The translations under genes were made by a program, and so were the position numbers. Positions 17,873-27,019 of a stretch of 64,000 nucleotides of DNA are shown one piece after another (the first letter of the stretch is position 1; each line of letters starts with the position of its first letter). The notes below the pieces were generated by a model, which searched no databases, was not told the origin of the DNA, and saw only the letters and a program-made list of their open reading frames with translations. Where the stretch lies: positions 2,046,001-2,110,000 of the forward strand of contig NZ_JAOYOD010000001.1 in the NCBI RefSeq assembly GCF_025833875.1, given 5' to 3'. The stretch comes from Reichenbachiella ulvae. Its GTDB lineage: Bacteria > Bacteroidota > Bacteroidia > Cytophagales > Cyclobacteriaceae.

Positions 17873-20638
17873 TTAATATTTTGTTTCTAACACATAGCTT
17901 CCCGGTTGAGCCAATAGTTCAAAGACTTTTTTTCTTTTCAGGAGTAATCGAATGTTCTTATTCTCACCAATAGATTTTCCATTGATTATCAAAGACTTGT
18001 AAGTATCACCCGGAACCTTGATGACAGCTGTCGTATTTGGAGGAACATTCACTTTCAATTCGAAAACTCCATTTTCCAATGTCCACTCAGATGATATTTG
18101 ACCGTAGGGACTATTGTAGCTGGCCTGTACTGAGGTTAATGGTCCTCCAGGTACGGGTGCAATTTCTATCTTTTTATATCCTGCTTGCATGGGTCTGATG
18201 CCCGCAATACGCTCATACATCCATTGCCCAATGGCCCCATATGCATAGTGATTGAAGGAGTTCATACCTTGCTTATTGAAGCCATCCTCAAGCGTATAGC
18301 TATTCCATCGTTCCCACATGGTAGTTGCGCCTTGATTGATAGAATAAAACCATGAAGGATAAGTCTCCTTAAACAATATTGAATACATCAGATCAATTTC
18401 ACCAGCCTGATCCAGAGCAAATGGTAAAATAGGTGTCCCCAAAAAACCCGTACGCAAATGATTGTCGCAATCGTTGATAATCCTTTTCAAATGCCTACAT
18501 ACTTTGGGTTTCAAATCCTCAGTGATCAGATTAAAAACAATAGCCAGGATATATTGCGTTTGTGTTTCTACTTGGTTCTTGGTCATTCCATCTTCATCAT
18601 AAAACCGTTTTTGAAAGGCTGTTTTGATGGAATCGTGCAAATTTTTATAATAAATAGCCTCCTCCGTCTCGCCCAACACTTCTGCCGTCTTTTGAGTGAG
18701 TTCCACCGAACGAGCGTAATAGGCCGTAGCAATGTAGTTTTTAGGAGTATCACCACTTCTAACTTCTTGTCCATTGCTATCCAAGCGAGCAAAAGGCTGT
18801 AACCAATCTCCAAAGGCATGCATAGTTTCAACGATATAATCTCGGGCATGAAGGTCATAATACCCCACCCAACTTTTCATGGTCTCATAGTTTTCTGCCA
18901 ATACATTGGTATCGCCAGTTCTAAAATAGAGTTCCCATGGAATGATAACACAAGCATCACCCCAACCTGTTGAAGCTCGTTTCCCCAGATTATTAGGGAC
19001 TACCCTCGGTACACCTCCATCTTCAGATTGCTCATATCGAAGGCTTTGTAAATATCCAGCCCAAAAAGCATACATATCGGCATTGAAAATGGCAGTCGGT
19101 GCGATAACTTGCGCATCTCCTGTCCAGCCTAGACGTTCGTCGCGCTGTGGACAATCCGTAGGAATGTCGAAGAAGTTGCTTTTTAGGCCCCAAGTGATGT
19201 TGCTTTGCAGTTGATTCAATTTTTTATGCGACGAGTCAAAGGTACCGTTGCTTTCAAAATCGGAATATTGCACAATAGCCTTTGCCCATTCTTTTTGAGG
19301 TTGCTCTCCTTTGCTGTAGCCACTCAACTCTAGATATTGATATCCATGAAAAGTAAAACTTGGTCGCCAATGGATCATCCCGTCATTGGCCGCCACATAA
19401 TAGTCTGTCGATTTGGCGCTTCTGTAATTTTTGGTGTAGAGTGTGCCGTCCGAGTCCAGCATTTCTGCGAAACGAACCTTCAAAGTATCTCCTTTTTTCA
19501 TCGGAACATTAAGCTCAGGAACACCCACATTATTCTGGCCAAAATTAAAAATAGCGACGTCTGGCTCGGGTTGTGTGATACTTTGCGCGTTGATCACCTC
19601 TTGATCCTTTACGCATCCAAAACGCTTGGGCATTAATAAAGCACTGTCCAAGGCTTTGGTTTGAACATCATTCCATCCTGATGCATCATATCCATTATTG
19701 CACCAATCCCCTAGACCAAAATTAGCATCGTAGATTTCGCCATCGTAAATTTTGGAAACGCGAACAGGGCCATTCTGACTCACTTTCCAGTCTTGATCTG
19801 AAATAATTTCCATTTCTCCCTGATCGTGTTCTATTTCAAGCTGGCATAGCAATGAAGGCGTGTGTCTATGTACTTTTCTTTCCTTTCTCAAATAAATGCG
19901 ACCGGCATACCAGCCTTCTGCCAAGACAACACCGACTGTGTTCTTTCCTTTTCTCAGCATCGTACTCAAGTCATATGTCATAGTAGGTATATAGTCTCGA
20001 AACGGCACCCACCCAGGCGCCATCCTATCATCGCTGACTCGCACCCCATTTACGTAAACTTCAAAAACTCCTTTGGCAGTGATATATAATCTGGCATTTT
20101 TAATGTCGGCCGGAATTTCAATTTCCCTTCGGATGTATTGCGGACGAAACAGCAGCGAACCCAGATAATCAGTTTCATTCAATTGCTCATAAGGAATGTG
20201 AATCCATTTTCCTTTCCAGTCGCTGTTGCGCAATAGCCCCAACTCAATGTAGGCCGTCTCACTCCAACTAGACTCCTTGCCTTCCTTGTCCCAAAACTTT
20301 ACCCGCCAACAAACTTTTTGCCGAGAGCTCAAAGCCTTCCCTTCATACTTGACGAAGGTCGACTGACCTGTCTTGACTTTTCCGCTATTCCAAAGATCCG
20401 CATTGCTTCCTAACAAGTCGGGATTGCTCGCTACCTCAATAGCGTACGCTGATTGCTCTTGAACAGCAGTTGGCAGTTTCCAAGAAAAGTCAGGGACACT
20501 GTCGTAAAACCCAATGGGATTGACAAACCCCTCGGAGACTGTAAGCTCCATAGGAGACGGCAATCTGGTGTCTATACCAATCCCGCAGGAATAGAACACC
20601 AGAGGCAAAACAAATGGCAACAAAAAACAACCTTTCAT
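17873..20638 (-). CDS. GH78 alpha-L-rhamnosidase lipoprotein
   Basis: The start is set at 20638 (MKGCFLLPFVLPLVFYSC, lipobox Cys18), giving 921 residues; a longer frame to 20812 would overlap the upstream sulfatase and bury the leader. Domains in order are the Bac_rhamnosid_N-like FN3 domain (about 30-135), the carbohydrate-binding beta-sandwich with VFEVYVNGVRVSDDRMAPGW (about 191-210), a middle domain, and the six-hairpin barrel with the canonical motif DCPQRDERLGWTGD (495-508). A later TTMWERWNSY carries the conserved Glu, and a C-terminal beta-sandwich closes the protein. This is the most classical GH78 in the window and is probably periplasmic-facing or surface-bound. It lies 31 bases after the sulfatase at 20670 in a tight run of genes. 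Confidence 0.94.
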   Translation of the reverse strand: MKGCFLLPFVLPLVFYSCGIGIDTRLPSPMELTVSEGFVNPIGFYDSVPDFSWKLPTAVQEQSAYAIEVASNPDLLGSNADLWNSGKVKTGQSTFVKYEGKALSSRQKVCWRVKFWDKEGKESSWSETAYIELGLLRNSDWKGKWIHIPYEQLNETDYLGSLLFRPQYIRREIEIPADIKNARLYITAKGVFEVYVNGVRVSDDRMAPGWVPFRDYIPTMTYDLSTMLRKGKNTVGVVLAEGWYAGRIYLRKERKVHRHTPSLLCQLEIEHDQGEMEIISDQDWKVSQNGPVRVSKIYDGEIYDANFGLGDWCNNGYDASGWNDVQTKALDSALLMPKRFGCVKDQEVINAQSITQPEPDVAIFNFGQNNVGVPELNVPMKKGDTLKVRFAEMLDSDGTLYTKNYRSAKSTDYYVAANDGMIHWRPSFTFHGYQYLELSGYSKGEQPQKEWAKAIVQYSDFESNGTFDSSHKKLNQLQSNITWGLKSNFFDIPTDCPQRDERLGWTGDAQVIAPTAIFNADMYAFWAGYLQSLRYEQSEDGGVPRVVPNNLGKRASTGWGDACVIIPWELYFRTGDTNVLAENYETMKSWVGYYDLHARDYIVETMHAFGDWLQPFARLDSNGQEVRSGDTPKNYIATAYYARSVELTQKTAEVLGETEEAIYYKNLHDSIKTAFQKRFYDEDGMTKNQVETQTQYILAIVFNLITEDLKPKVCRHLKRIINDCDNHLRTGFLGTPILPFALDQAGEIDLMYSILFKETYPSWFYSINQGATTMWERWNSYTLEDGFNKQGMNSFNHYAYGAIGQWMYERIAGIRPMQAGYKKIEIAPVPGGPLTSVQASYNSPYGQISSEWTLENGVFELKVNVPPNTTAVIKVPGDTYKSLIINGKSIGENKNIRLLLKRKKVFELLAQPGSYVLETKY

Positions 20639-20669
20639 AACTCTGTATCTAAATCTACATTTTGACTCA

Positions 20670-22130
20670 TCAGTCCAAAAAATTTTCTCCCCACTTTTCT
20701 CTGAGTTCTTTGGCAAGACTTTCAACCATAGCCGCGTACTCCTCTTTCTCAGCGAGATTATCCAATTCCAAGGGGTCAGTTTTATGATCGAAAAGCATCC
20801 GTGCATAGTCAATACCTTGATCGTCTGTCCATTCGGTGTAAAACAAATCTCCTTTGATCAATGTGACAGCATCCTTGAATTTGGAAACTGCCCAGTCTTT
20901 CTCACTTTCCTGTCCATTGAGGATTGGCACCATACTTTGCCCAACTGCTGTTTCGGGAGCATCCAGCCCTACCAATTCTGCCAAAGTAGGATAGACATCA
21001 ATGTACTCAGTGATAGCTTCCGTCCTTTGTCCACTTGTTTTCCCAGGAACTTTCAGGATTAAAGGTGTTCTAAGTGCCTTTTCAAAGGTTACGTGTTTGC
21101 ACCAAAGTTGGTGATCGCCTAGATTCCATCCATGATCTCCCCAAAGAATGACAATGGTATTTTCTGCTAATCCCAAGTTCTCTAATTCATCCAGCACCAG
21201 ACCAATCTGAGCATCGATATAGCTCACACATGCATAATACCCGTGAATTAGCTCTTTGGCTAATTCCTCTGATAGATCTCCACTTTTGGGAACACCCTCA
21301 TATTGTCGTAGTTCTCCATATTTATGAAAAGCTTGTTGGGGTGTGCTTTCTGGTTGGATATAGCTCTCAGGGAGCTTGATATCTTTTCTATCATACATAT
21401 CCCAGTACCTCTTGGGAGCAGTAAATGGCAGATGTGGCTTAGCCACTCCCATCGTCAAAAAGAAAGATTGATTTTGGCCTTTAAGCTTATTCAAATCAGC
21501 GATCACCTTCTTGGCCAACCTCCCATCTCGATAGACAGAATCCGCCACATCTGCAGCCTCTACAGGCAAGCCTCTTTTTGTTTCTTTTCTCAGCTGCTGG
21601 TTCTCAGGTAAAGCAAAATCCCACAATTGATCTGGGTGCCATATTTCGTCCCACGCTGATAAATCGTCTTGCTTGTGATGGTATATCTTCCCATTCGAAA
21701 TGGTCTTATAACCGTTTTGTTTGAGTAGCATAGGAAGCGACACAACATCAGGAAGATCAATATCCTTTTGGGTCTGAGCGTTGAGCAGGCGTTTCCTAGT
21801 AGGACGAACACCTGTCATTAAACTTGTTCTTGAGGCTCCACACACTGGTATATTGCAGTAGGCCCGATCAAAAACGATACTTTCACTTGCTAGGTGATCT
21901 AGATTTGGAGATTGAATATGGTTTGCACCATAGAAATTCAACTCAGGTCTCAAATCATCTACTGCTATGAAAAGGACGTTTAGCTGTGCGTTTTTCTTTA
22001 TAAAGTTTTGGGTCTGCTGAATTGAGGAAATAGCCTGTTTAGACTTTCTAGATTGCCCATTTGCTATCAAAATTGAATAAAACAGTAAGGTTACAAACAG
22101 TATTGTTAAAGGTTTCGCATCTGATATCAT
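20670..22130 (-). CDS. S1 sulfatase, iduronate-2-sulfatase-like
   Basis: This 486-residue sulfatase has an N-terminal hydrophobic leader (about 8-25). The core opens with [18 protein letters not shown] (metal-binding Asp58 and Asp59). The formylglycine site is CGASR (Cys97), the less common C-x-A-x-R version, followed by TSLMTG. Further family features are [20 protein letters not shown] and [18 protein letters not shown], typical of iduronate-2-sulfatase-like (S1_7-type) enzymes. Such an enzyme in an ulvan locus could act on sulfated rhamnose or uronate units; the linkage specificity cannot be read from the sequence. Only 3 bases separate it from the DUF1961 gene upstream. Confidence 0.92.
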   Translation of the reverse strand: MISDAKPLTILFVTLLFYSILIANGQSRKSKQAISSIQQTQNFIKKNAQLNVLFIAVDDLRPELNFYGANHIQSPNLDHLASESIVFDRAYCNIPVCGASRTSLMTGVRPTRKRLLNAQTQKDIDLPDVVSLPMLLKQNGYKTISNGKIYHHKQDDLSAWDEIWHPDQLWDFALPENQQLRKETKRGLPVEAADVADSVYRDGRLAKKVIADLNKLKGQNQSFFLTMGVAKPHLPFTAPKRYWDMYDRKDIKLPESYIQPESTPQQAFHKYGELRQYEGVPKSGDLSEELAKELIHGYYACVSYIDAQIGLVLDELENLGLAENTIVILWGDHGWNLGDHQLWCKHVTFEKALRTPLILKVPGKTSGQRTEAITEYIDVYPTLAELVGLDAPETAVGQSMVPILNGQESEKDWAVSKFKDAVTLIKGDLFYTEWTDDQGIDYARMLFDHKTDPLELDNLAEKEEYAAMVESLAKELREKWGENFLD

Positions 22131-22133
22131 CTC

Positions 22134-22946
22134 TCAATCTTTGGTGTAAATTTTAAAATTCTTGTAAACGGCAGAACGGGTGTACATGTGTCTCAATCCC
22201 ACCCTGCCTTTATTCACAGGACTTACGTCTGACAAATCCCATACAAGCAACTCTGTACCGTCTGCGCTTTCTATTTTAAAGAACAGTATGTTGTCTGATT
22301 TAATAGCGGTGATATGGTATTCTTGGCCCGTTTTGAAATAGCCATTGTAATCATAGGAAGGTTCGATGCGTGTAACGTTAAAGCCCTTATCTTCAGGTTT
22401 TGGATACCGTCGCGCCCGCACATAATAAAATCCGTCTCCATTGTTTCCGAAGGCTGCATAACTCACATGCAATAGGTTCATATTCTCAAAATACTTACGC
22501 ATGGCGGGTACTTGGCGAAATGCATTCCATTCTGATATATTTTCGGCAAACTGCCCCTCTCCATCGCCAGTGGCCTGGATATACAATATCGTCACATACT
22601 TGGTGGCTGAGTCATTACGAATGTAATCGTACTCGATTTTAATGTCTCCCTCATACGATTCCTTCGTCCATAGCACAGCATGGTGGGCATCATTTTTGGC
22701 CTCTGGTCCTGCAGAGAAATGCATACCCTCTACGGTATTTCCTACGGTAGCTATCCGACCATCAAGTGTCCATTGTTCTGTCCAATCTTCTGTACATGGA
22801 TCGTTTAGCACCAGGTTCCAATCTTCCGCTTGGTTGATGGCGTCAAACGCCTTCTGATTCTGAGCCTCTACCGATCCTGATAGCATCCAAAAAAAAGGGA
22901 AAACCGCACTTGTTGTCCATATTGTCGCAGGTATCTTCATCATCAT
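22134..22946 (-). CDS. DUF1961-like exported concanavalin-type beta-sandwich protein
   Basis: The 270-residue protein has a signal peptide (MMMKIPATIWTTSAVFPFFW, cleaved near SVEAQ). The mature domain reads as a lectin/glucanase-like beta-sandwich: EGMHFSAGPEAKNDAHHAVLW, DIKIEYDYIRNDSATKYVTI, then NKGRVGLRHMYTRSAVYKNF near the end. This fits DUF1961 proteins, which recur in marine polysaccharide loci without a settled function. It could bind oligosaccharide or be a hydrolase/lyase accessory. Its start overlaps the stop of the PL25 gene in an ATGA (22943-22946), so translation is probably coupled to the lyase, arguing for a joint role. Confidence 0.75.
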   Translation of the reverse strand: MMMKIPATIWTTSAVFPFFWMLSGSVEAQNQKAFDAINQAEDWNLVLNDPCTEDWTEQWTLDGRIATVGNTVEGMHFSAGPEAKNDAHHAVLWTKESYEGDIKIEYDYIRNDSATKYVTILYIQATGDGEGQFAENISEWNAFRQVPAMRKYFENMNLLHVSYAAFGNNGDGFYYVRARRYPKPEDKGFNVTRIEPSYDYNGYFKTGQEYHITAIKSDNILFFKIESADGTELLVWDLSDVSPVNKGRVGLRHMYTRSAVYKNFKIYTKD

Positions 22947-24310
22947 TCTATTTCTAGAATATCGGCTTCATTTTTAGTTCTCTCAATCGCTCCGTTTTCT
23001 CCTAGGAGAAAGATTTTCGAATAATCCGTCCCTTTAATTTTTTGAGTTGCTAGGATCATCGCGTCGGGATGGGAGTTTCTAATAAAGTGAGAGAGTGTGA
23101 TTTTTTCTCCGTTATGCTTCAAAAGCACCTCTCCTTTGCTAAAGTTGACCCCTCCATCGACACCATGCCACCAGGCTACCTCACCCATATTTTGCTGCAT
23201 AGAGCCCAGCAAATAACTGACTGAGTCTATGGAAATGGCACGTATTTCTCCTCTGGCCTCTATAGGCAAATTGCTTCTTGATCCTATCCATTGGCTCCCT
23301 GTCCATTGATAGCCAACCAACTGCTTGGGTCCGCCATGTTTGGAGCCATCATGCTCACCTTCATACCAGCTCACACGAGGTAGCCCGTCTTTACTCAATC
23401 CTACCTTTCCGATATGGTTCCATAGATCACCGGTATTCTTCACTAGCGTCATCGTGTCTGCCTGCTCTTTGGTAACGGGAATAGCTAGCTTCTCGCCTTT
23501 CACATTGAACCATTCCTTGCTATCTGTGTCCAACTTCATGAAATACCCGTGGTGCCGTTCTCCATCATGCCCCTTCTTAGAACTCTTGCAAAAGTGGTAG
23601 TTGTAGGAGACCAGTATATCGTTTCCTTCACCTCGTGCCAGATCGATATACCATGAATCCCAATCATTGACGTCCTCTTCTGTGGGCTTGGCATCTAGAA
23701 AAGATACTTTTGGGGTAAAAGTGCGACCGTTGTCCTTGGATATTTGATAGACCCAATTGCTCCGATGTGCCCCATGTCGGAATATTAAATAAATATCACC
23801 ATTGTCCATTTTCAAGAATTGGCTGTATGTACCAAATGGTGTTATATTGTCCACTACCTCCCAAGAGCTGATGTCCATCGGCTTTTTGGTCTTCACATGG
23901 ATTTGCTTTCCTTTAAAGTAGTTGCCGAGGGTGTTTTCACCTAAATCCTTGGTTCCCCCATGCCCCCCAAAAACGACATGGATATAGCCTTCGCCATCCA
24001 CTACCAAAGTTGGCTTGCCATGGTTATCGATCTTCATTCCGGGTGTCTTACCCAGCAGACTCGTCCCAGCTTTGTAGGGTCCTATCCATTTTCTTGTTTC
24101 ATGGTGGTACGCTGCTACGTAGGAATCTTCTTTTTCGCCTTGATAGGCGACGTAGGTCACCCCCTTGTAATGCTCTCCAGCTTTGCCTACGATTGGATTT
24201 CCAAAGGCGTTGTTGGAGAAGTAGTTGACATATTCATTGGTTGATTGACTAAACGTTGAGTTTGAACCAAGCAGCGCTATGGTGATCGAAAGCAAATGTC
24301 TGAATTTCAT
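22943..24310 (-). CDS. PL25-type ulvan lyase
   Basis: The start is taken at 24310 (MKFRHLLSITIALLGSNSTFSQ, a clear signal peptide), giving 455 residues; an upstream ATG at 24376 lies inside the preceding gene. The candidate catalytic set is His97 (MKIDNHGKP), His117 (VVFGGHGG), Tyr162 (FGTYSQF), Arg178 (YLIFRHG) and Tyr221 (DSWYIDL). With an offset of 26 (25 for the last), these coincide with His123, His143, Tyr188, Arg204 and Tyr246 that I recall for the PL25 enzyme PLSV_3936. The fold would be a seven-bladed propeller, and the reaction beta-elimination at rhamnose-3-sulfate to uronate linkages. There is no T9SS tail, so it may work in the periplasm on shorter chains. It sits between a GH78-like gene (4-base gap) and DUF1961 (4-base overlap). 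Confidence 0.88.
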   Translation of the reverse strand: MKFRHLLSITIALLGSNSTFSQSTNEYVNYFSNNAFGNPIVGKAGEHYKGVTYVAYQGEKEDSYVAAYHHETRKWIGPYKAGTSLLGKTPGMKIDNHGKPTLVVDGEGYIHVVFGGHGGTKDLGENTLGNYFKGKQIHVKTKKPMDISSWEVVDNITPFGTYSQFLKMDNGDIYLIFRHGAHRSNWVYQISKDNGRTFTPKVSFLDAKPTEEDVNDWDSWYIDLARGEGNDILVSYNYHFCKSSKKGHDGERHHGYFMKLDTDSKEWFNVKGEKLAIPVTKEQADTMTLVKNTGDLWNHIGKVGLSKDGLPRVSWYEGEHDGSKHGGPKQLVGYQWTGSQWIGSRSNLPIEARGEIRAISIDSVSYLLGSMQQNMGEVAWWHGVDGGVNFSKGEVLLKHNGEKITLSHFIRNSHPDAMILATQKIKGTDYSKIFLLGENGAIERTKNEADILEIE

Positions 24311-24314
24311 CTTT

Positions 24315-26663
24315 TCATTGATATTGTGCCACGATGAGGTATCCTCCGGCCTGGACACTGCACGTGATAAATTCATGATCCTCGCCTATGAATGATACAC
24401 CTTCCATTGCCGCTTTAGCTTTCCCTTTTTTCCAAACCACCACTCCATTGACTTGCAATTGGCGCACCACTTTTCCATCTTTTGGCACACCGATAATGGC
24501 TGTCGTCCCTTTTGGTGAATTCAATTTCAATTGATATTCGGTATCACCTTTATCAATCTCCAAATCGATGTTTCCCTTCACTGTCGGAATGGTTTTATTC
24601 AAACTCGTGAAATGCTCGAGATGAGGCATGATCTTGTATTCTGACCAGGCTGTATCCGTGGGCTCTACGCCTGCTATGTATTTGGAAAGAATGGTGTTGG
24701 GGGCATTCCATGCATGATTGTAACTACCGCCATTGGGGAACATTTCATATAGGGTAGTCATTCCTTCACGATCCACTTGACTTTGATACTGTTCTTTCAT
24801 CCGCTGTAGCGACTCTGTATATCTCCCGGCGATACACATCGCTTCCTCTGCCATCCACTCAAAATGGGGACTCGAAAAACGATTTGGCATCAATACATTA
24901 TCCACTATTTGGTCATAATACTCTGGTTTAGCTATTCCTGAAACGATAGCAATTGCATTAGCTCTATCATCTTTGAGCTTTTCTGAATCTGTGCTGTAGA
25001 ACCCATCTTTCCAAAATGCCTTGTCGAAGGCTGGCTTCATAGAAGACATCCTCTCTTCGTACCATTTCGCATGCTCTTCATTGCCGATCACCTCAGCCAT
25101 TTTCTTGGCCTCCTTCAATGCCAAATAGTAGAAAGCCATCTGAATAGGCTGCTCGTCAACTGTATTTTTCACTCCCCAGTCTAACCAATTCCATGAGTCT
25201 GGGCTTTTCCCCTTTCTGTACTCTGGCAATCCGCTATCCAGCATAGGAAACAAGTTCAAATAGTCATAAACATAAGGATATGCGATCTCAAGTGTCTCCC
25301 TATCTCCGGTGTTTAAGTAATATGGCCAAACTACCTGAGCAATAAACTGGAGACTCTGACATACCAACTCGCGCACTCTAAGTGGGCCAAGAGCACCCAG
25401 TACGCTATCCTGACTAAAGGATGTAGTTTGAAGTATGGCTTTCTTTAACAGCTGCCGACCTGCATCGTCCATCGAATAAAATAAATAACCTGTCTGATCC
25501 GCCACATCTCCGATCCATAGGGCTCGTTCCCTATCAGGACAATCCATGAAGTTATCACGCGCACAAACAAAAAGTGTATTATTACCCATTGTCCACAGTC
25601 GAGAATAAAAGGGATCATTCACATTAAATTGCCCCACCATCTCGCCCACGCTCATCCATCGGTACTTCAGGGCGATTACCTTCACCCCTGCTGGAATTGT
25701 GTATTGTACTTTATGTCCATTGAACCATGAGAAACTTTCAAAAGCCTGCTTACCTGCTTTGGTAATGTAGGTGGCGTTGATTTTGTTGAGTCGATTGTCT
25801 GTGGTAATAAAAATGGTGTCTCCAGCTTCTGCCTCAATTTCCAAATAAGGTGTGACCTGTTGATTAAATGGGAGTTTACATTCAATGGTCACGCCTTCGC
25901 TCACGAAAGGTAATTTTAGCTCTTCATGATTAACATAATCCTTTAAACCGTGATTGATCAACTGAGGGACAATATTCTTTTCCACATCGTACCACGGAGC
26001 AGTACCCAAACCACCTTTTTCGGCAGCTATTGGCCAGTCCTGATCATAGTACCCTGCTGTATACCAGGCCTCCGAAGACCAGTCCCCCATACTTTTTCTT
26101 GCATCAAACAAGATACTGTACTGTACCAGGTTTTTACTGGCGGGCGCTATGACATTGTTATACCCCGGATGCTGGATAGCCTTCCATGAACTATCAGATA
26201 CTACGGATTGTTCTCCAATCTGAGCATGAAAGAGTAGCCCTCCTTTTCCACTATCAATGTGGGTTCCTTTGTGTGTCTCTCGCCCCCAATACCAGACCAA
26301 TAGAGCAATCGTATTCTCGCCTTCTTTCAAGTAAGGTTGTATATCCACAGTTTCGTACCAGCTATTGGTAGGAGTGATTTTATTTTTTCTATCCCACTCC
26401 TCAGCTTGACTAGGCCCCCGGGATAGCCCACCTTCGAACATCACCATCTCACCGTTAATCCAAAGCCAAAATTTGCTATCAACAGAGATTTGCGCTTCTA
26501 CATAAACGGGGACCTCCTCCAACTTAACTGTTTTCCTAAAACTCATCCAAGTGTTGGATGGGCCATCAGCCTCCTGCCAGATCCACTGGGCGTCCCCCCA
26601 GTCTGCTGCATTGATACAGTTGGTAAAAAGCCAAAACAAAATTGATAGTAATAATTTCTTCAT
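24315..26663 (-). CDS. GH78-like six-hairpin glycoside hydrolase, secreted
   Basis: The 782-residue protein has a signal peptide (MKKLLLSILFWLFTNCINA). It starts with a galactose-binding-like beta-sandwich (WIWQEADGPSNTWMSFRKTV, then FWLWINGEMVMFEGG and ENTIALLVWYWGRETH, about 25-180). A second beta domain follows, then the (alpha/alpha)6 barrel with DCPDRERALWIGDVADQTGY and a C-terminal beta-sandwich (LQVNGVVVWKKG). It is the rhamnosidase six-hairpin type but lacks the FN3-like N-terminal domain of the other GH78 genes here. It belongs with 40645-43023 and 43024-45441 as a three-member paralogous group. Rhamnosidase activity is likely but not certain, because related proteins can have other specificities. 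No gene lies upstream for 356 bases, so a promoter is expected in 26664-27019. Confidence 0.85.
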   Translation of the reverse strand: MKKLLLSILFWLFTNCINAADWGDAQWIWQEADGPSNTWMSFRKTVKLEEVPVYVEAQISVDSKFWLWINGEMVMFEGGLSRGPSQAEEWDRKNKITPTNSWYETVDIQPYLKEGENTIALLVWYWGRETHKGTHIDSGKGGLLFHAQIGEQSVVSDSSWKAIQHPGYNNVIAPASKNLVQYSILFDARKSMGDWSSEAWYTAGYYDQDWPIAAEKGGLGTAPWYDVEKNIVPQLINHGLKDYVNHEELKLPFVSEGVTIECKLPFNQQVTPYLEIEAEAGDTIFITTDNRLNKINATYITKAGKQAFESFSWFNGHKVQYTIPAGVKVIALKYRWMSVGEMVGQFNVNDPFYSRLWTMGNNTLFVCARDNFMDCPDRERALWIGDVADQTGYLFYSMDDAGRQLLKKAILQTTSFSQDSVLGALGPLRVRELVCQSLQFIAQVVWPYYLNTGDRETLEIAYPYVYDYLNLFPMLDSGLPEYRKGKSPDSWNWLDWGVKNTVDEQPIQMAFYYLALKEAKKMAEVIGNEEHAKWYEERMSSMKPAFDKAFWKDGFYSTDSEKLKDDRANAIAIVSGIAKPEYYDQIVDNVLMPNRFSSPHFEWMAEEAMCIAGRYTESLQRMKEQYQSQVDREGMTTLYEMFPNGGSYNHAWNAPNTILSKYIAGVEPTDTAWSEYKIMPHLEHFTSLNKTIPTVKGNIDLEIDKGDTEYQLKLNSPKGTTAIIGVPKDGKVVRQLQVNGVVVWKKGKAKAAMEGVSFIGEDHEFITCSVQAGGYLIVAQYQ

Positions 26664-27019
26664 AGTTTTTGCTGCTATTATTATTTAATCTCTTCTATTC
26701 AGAATATTGGATATGAATAATCTTAAACTGAGAAATCTTGCATCAAAACTAGTTGAATAGAAAAGCACAATTGTTCGAAAGAATGGTAGAATCATCCGTA
26801 TTTATAAAATTCAAGCTACTCGACCTCCTTCTAGACCCCAGGGATTGACAAGTAACACGCAAATAAAAAACCTCAATAATTACAAATAACTGTATAACAA
26901 TATAGTCAGACAACAATTTTGATTAAACCCTACTTAGAAAACGAAAACCCATCTAGATGCACAGGAGCATTTTCATTATTCCTAAATACGAAAGACCATA
27001 CGCTCACCAAACCAGTCGT
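26664..27019. other. Intergenic stretch with a short coding-like remnant
   Basis: There is no intact gene in these 356 AT-rich bases. Directly after the sulfatase stop (27020-27022), and in the same frame on the minus strand, a coding-like piece reads LVSVWSFVFRNNENAPVHLD then GFSFSK before a TAG near 26933. It resembles the last strand pair of a beta-sandwich domain and may be the tail of a deleted gene or of a former C-terminal extension. The rest should contain the promoter of the gene at 24315-26663; I saw no convincing -33/-7 pair. Confidence 0.35.

Noticed and set aside
17873..20812. GH78 start at 20812
   Set aside because: The extra 58 residues overlap the sulfatase gene and hide the lipoprotein leader that begins at 20638.
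22943..24376. PL25 start at the upstream ATG 24376
   Set aside because: It would overlap the preceding gene by 62 bases and put a charged non-signal sequence ahead of a clear signal peptide beginning at 24310.
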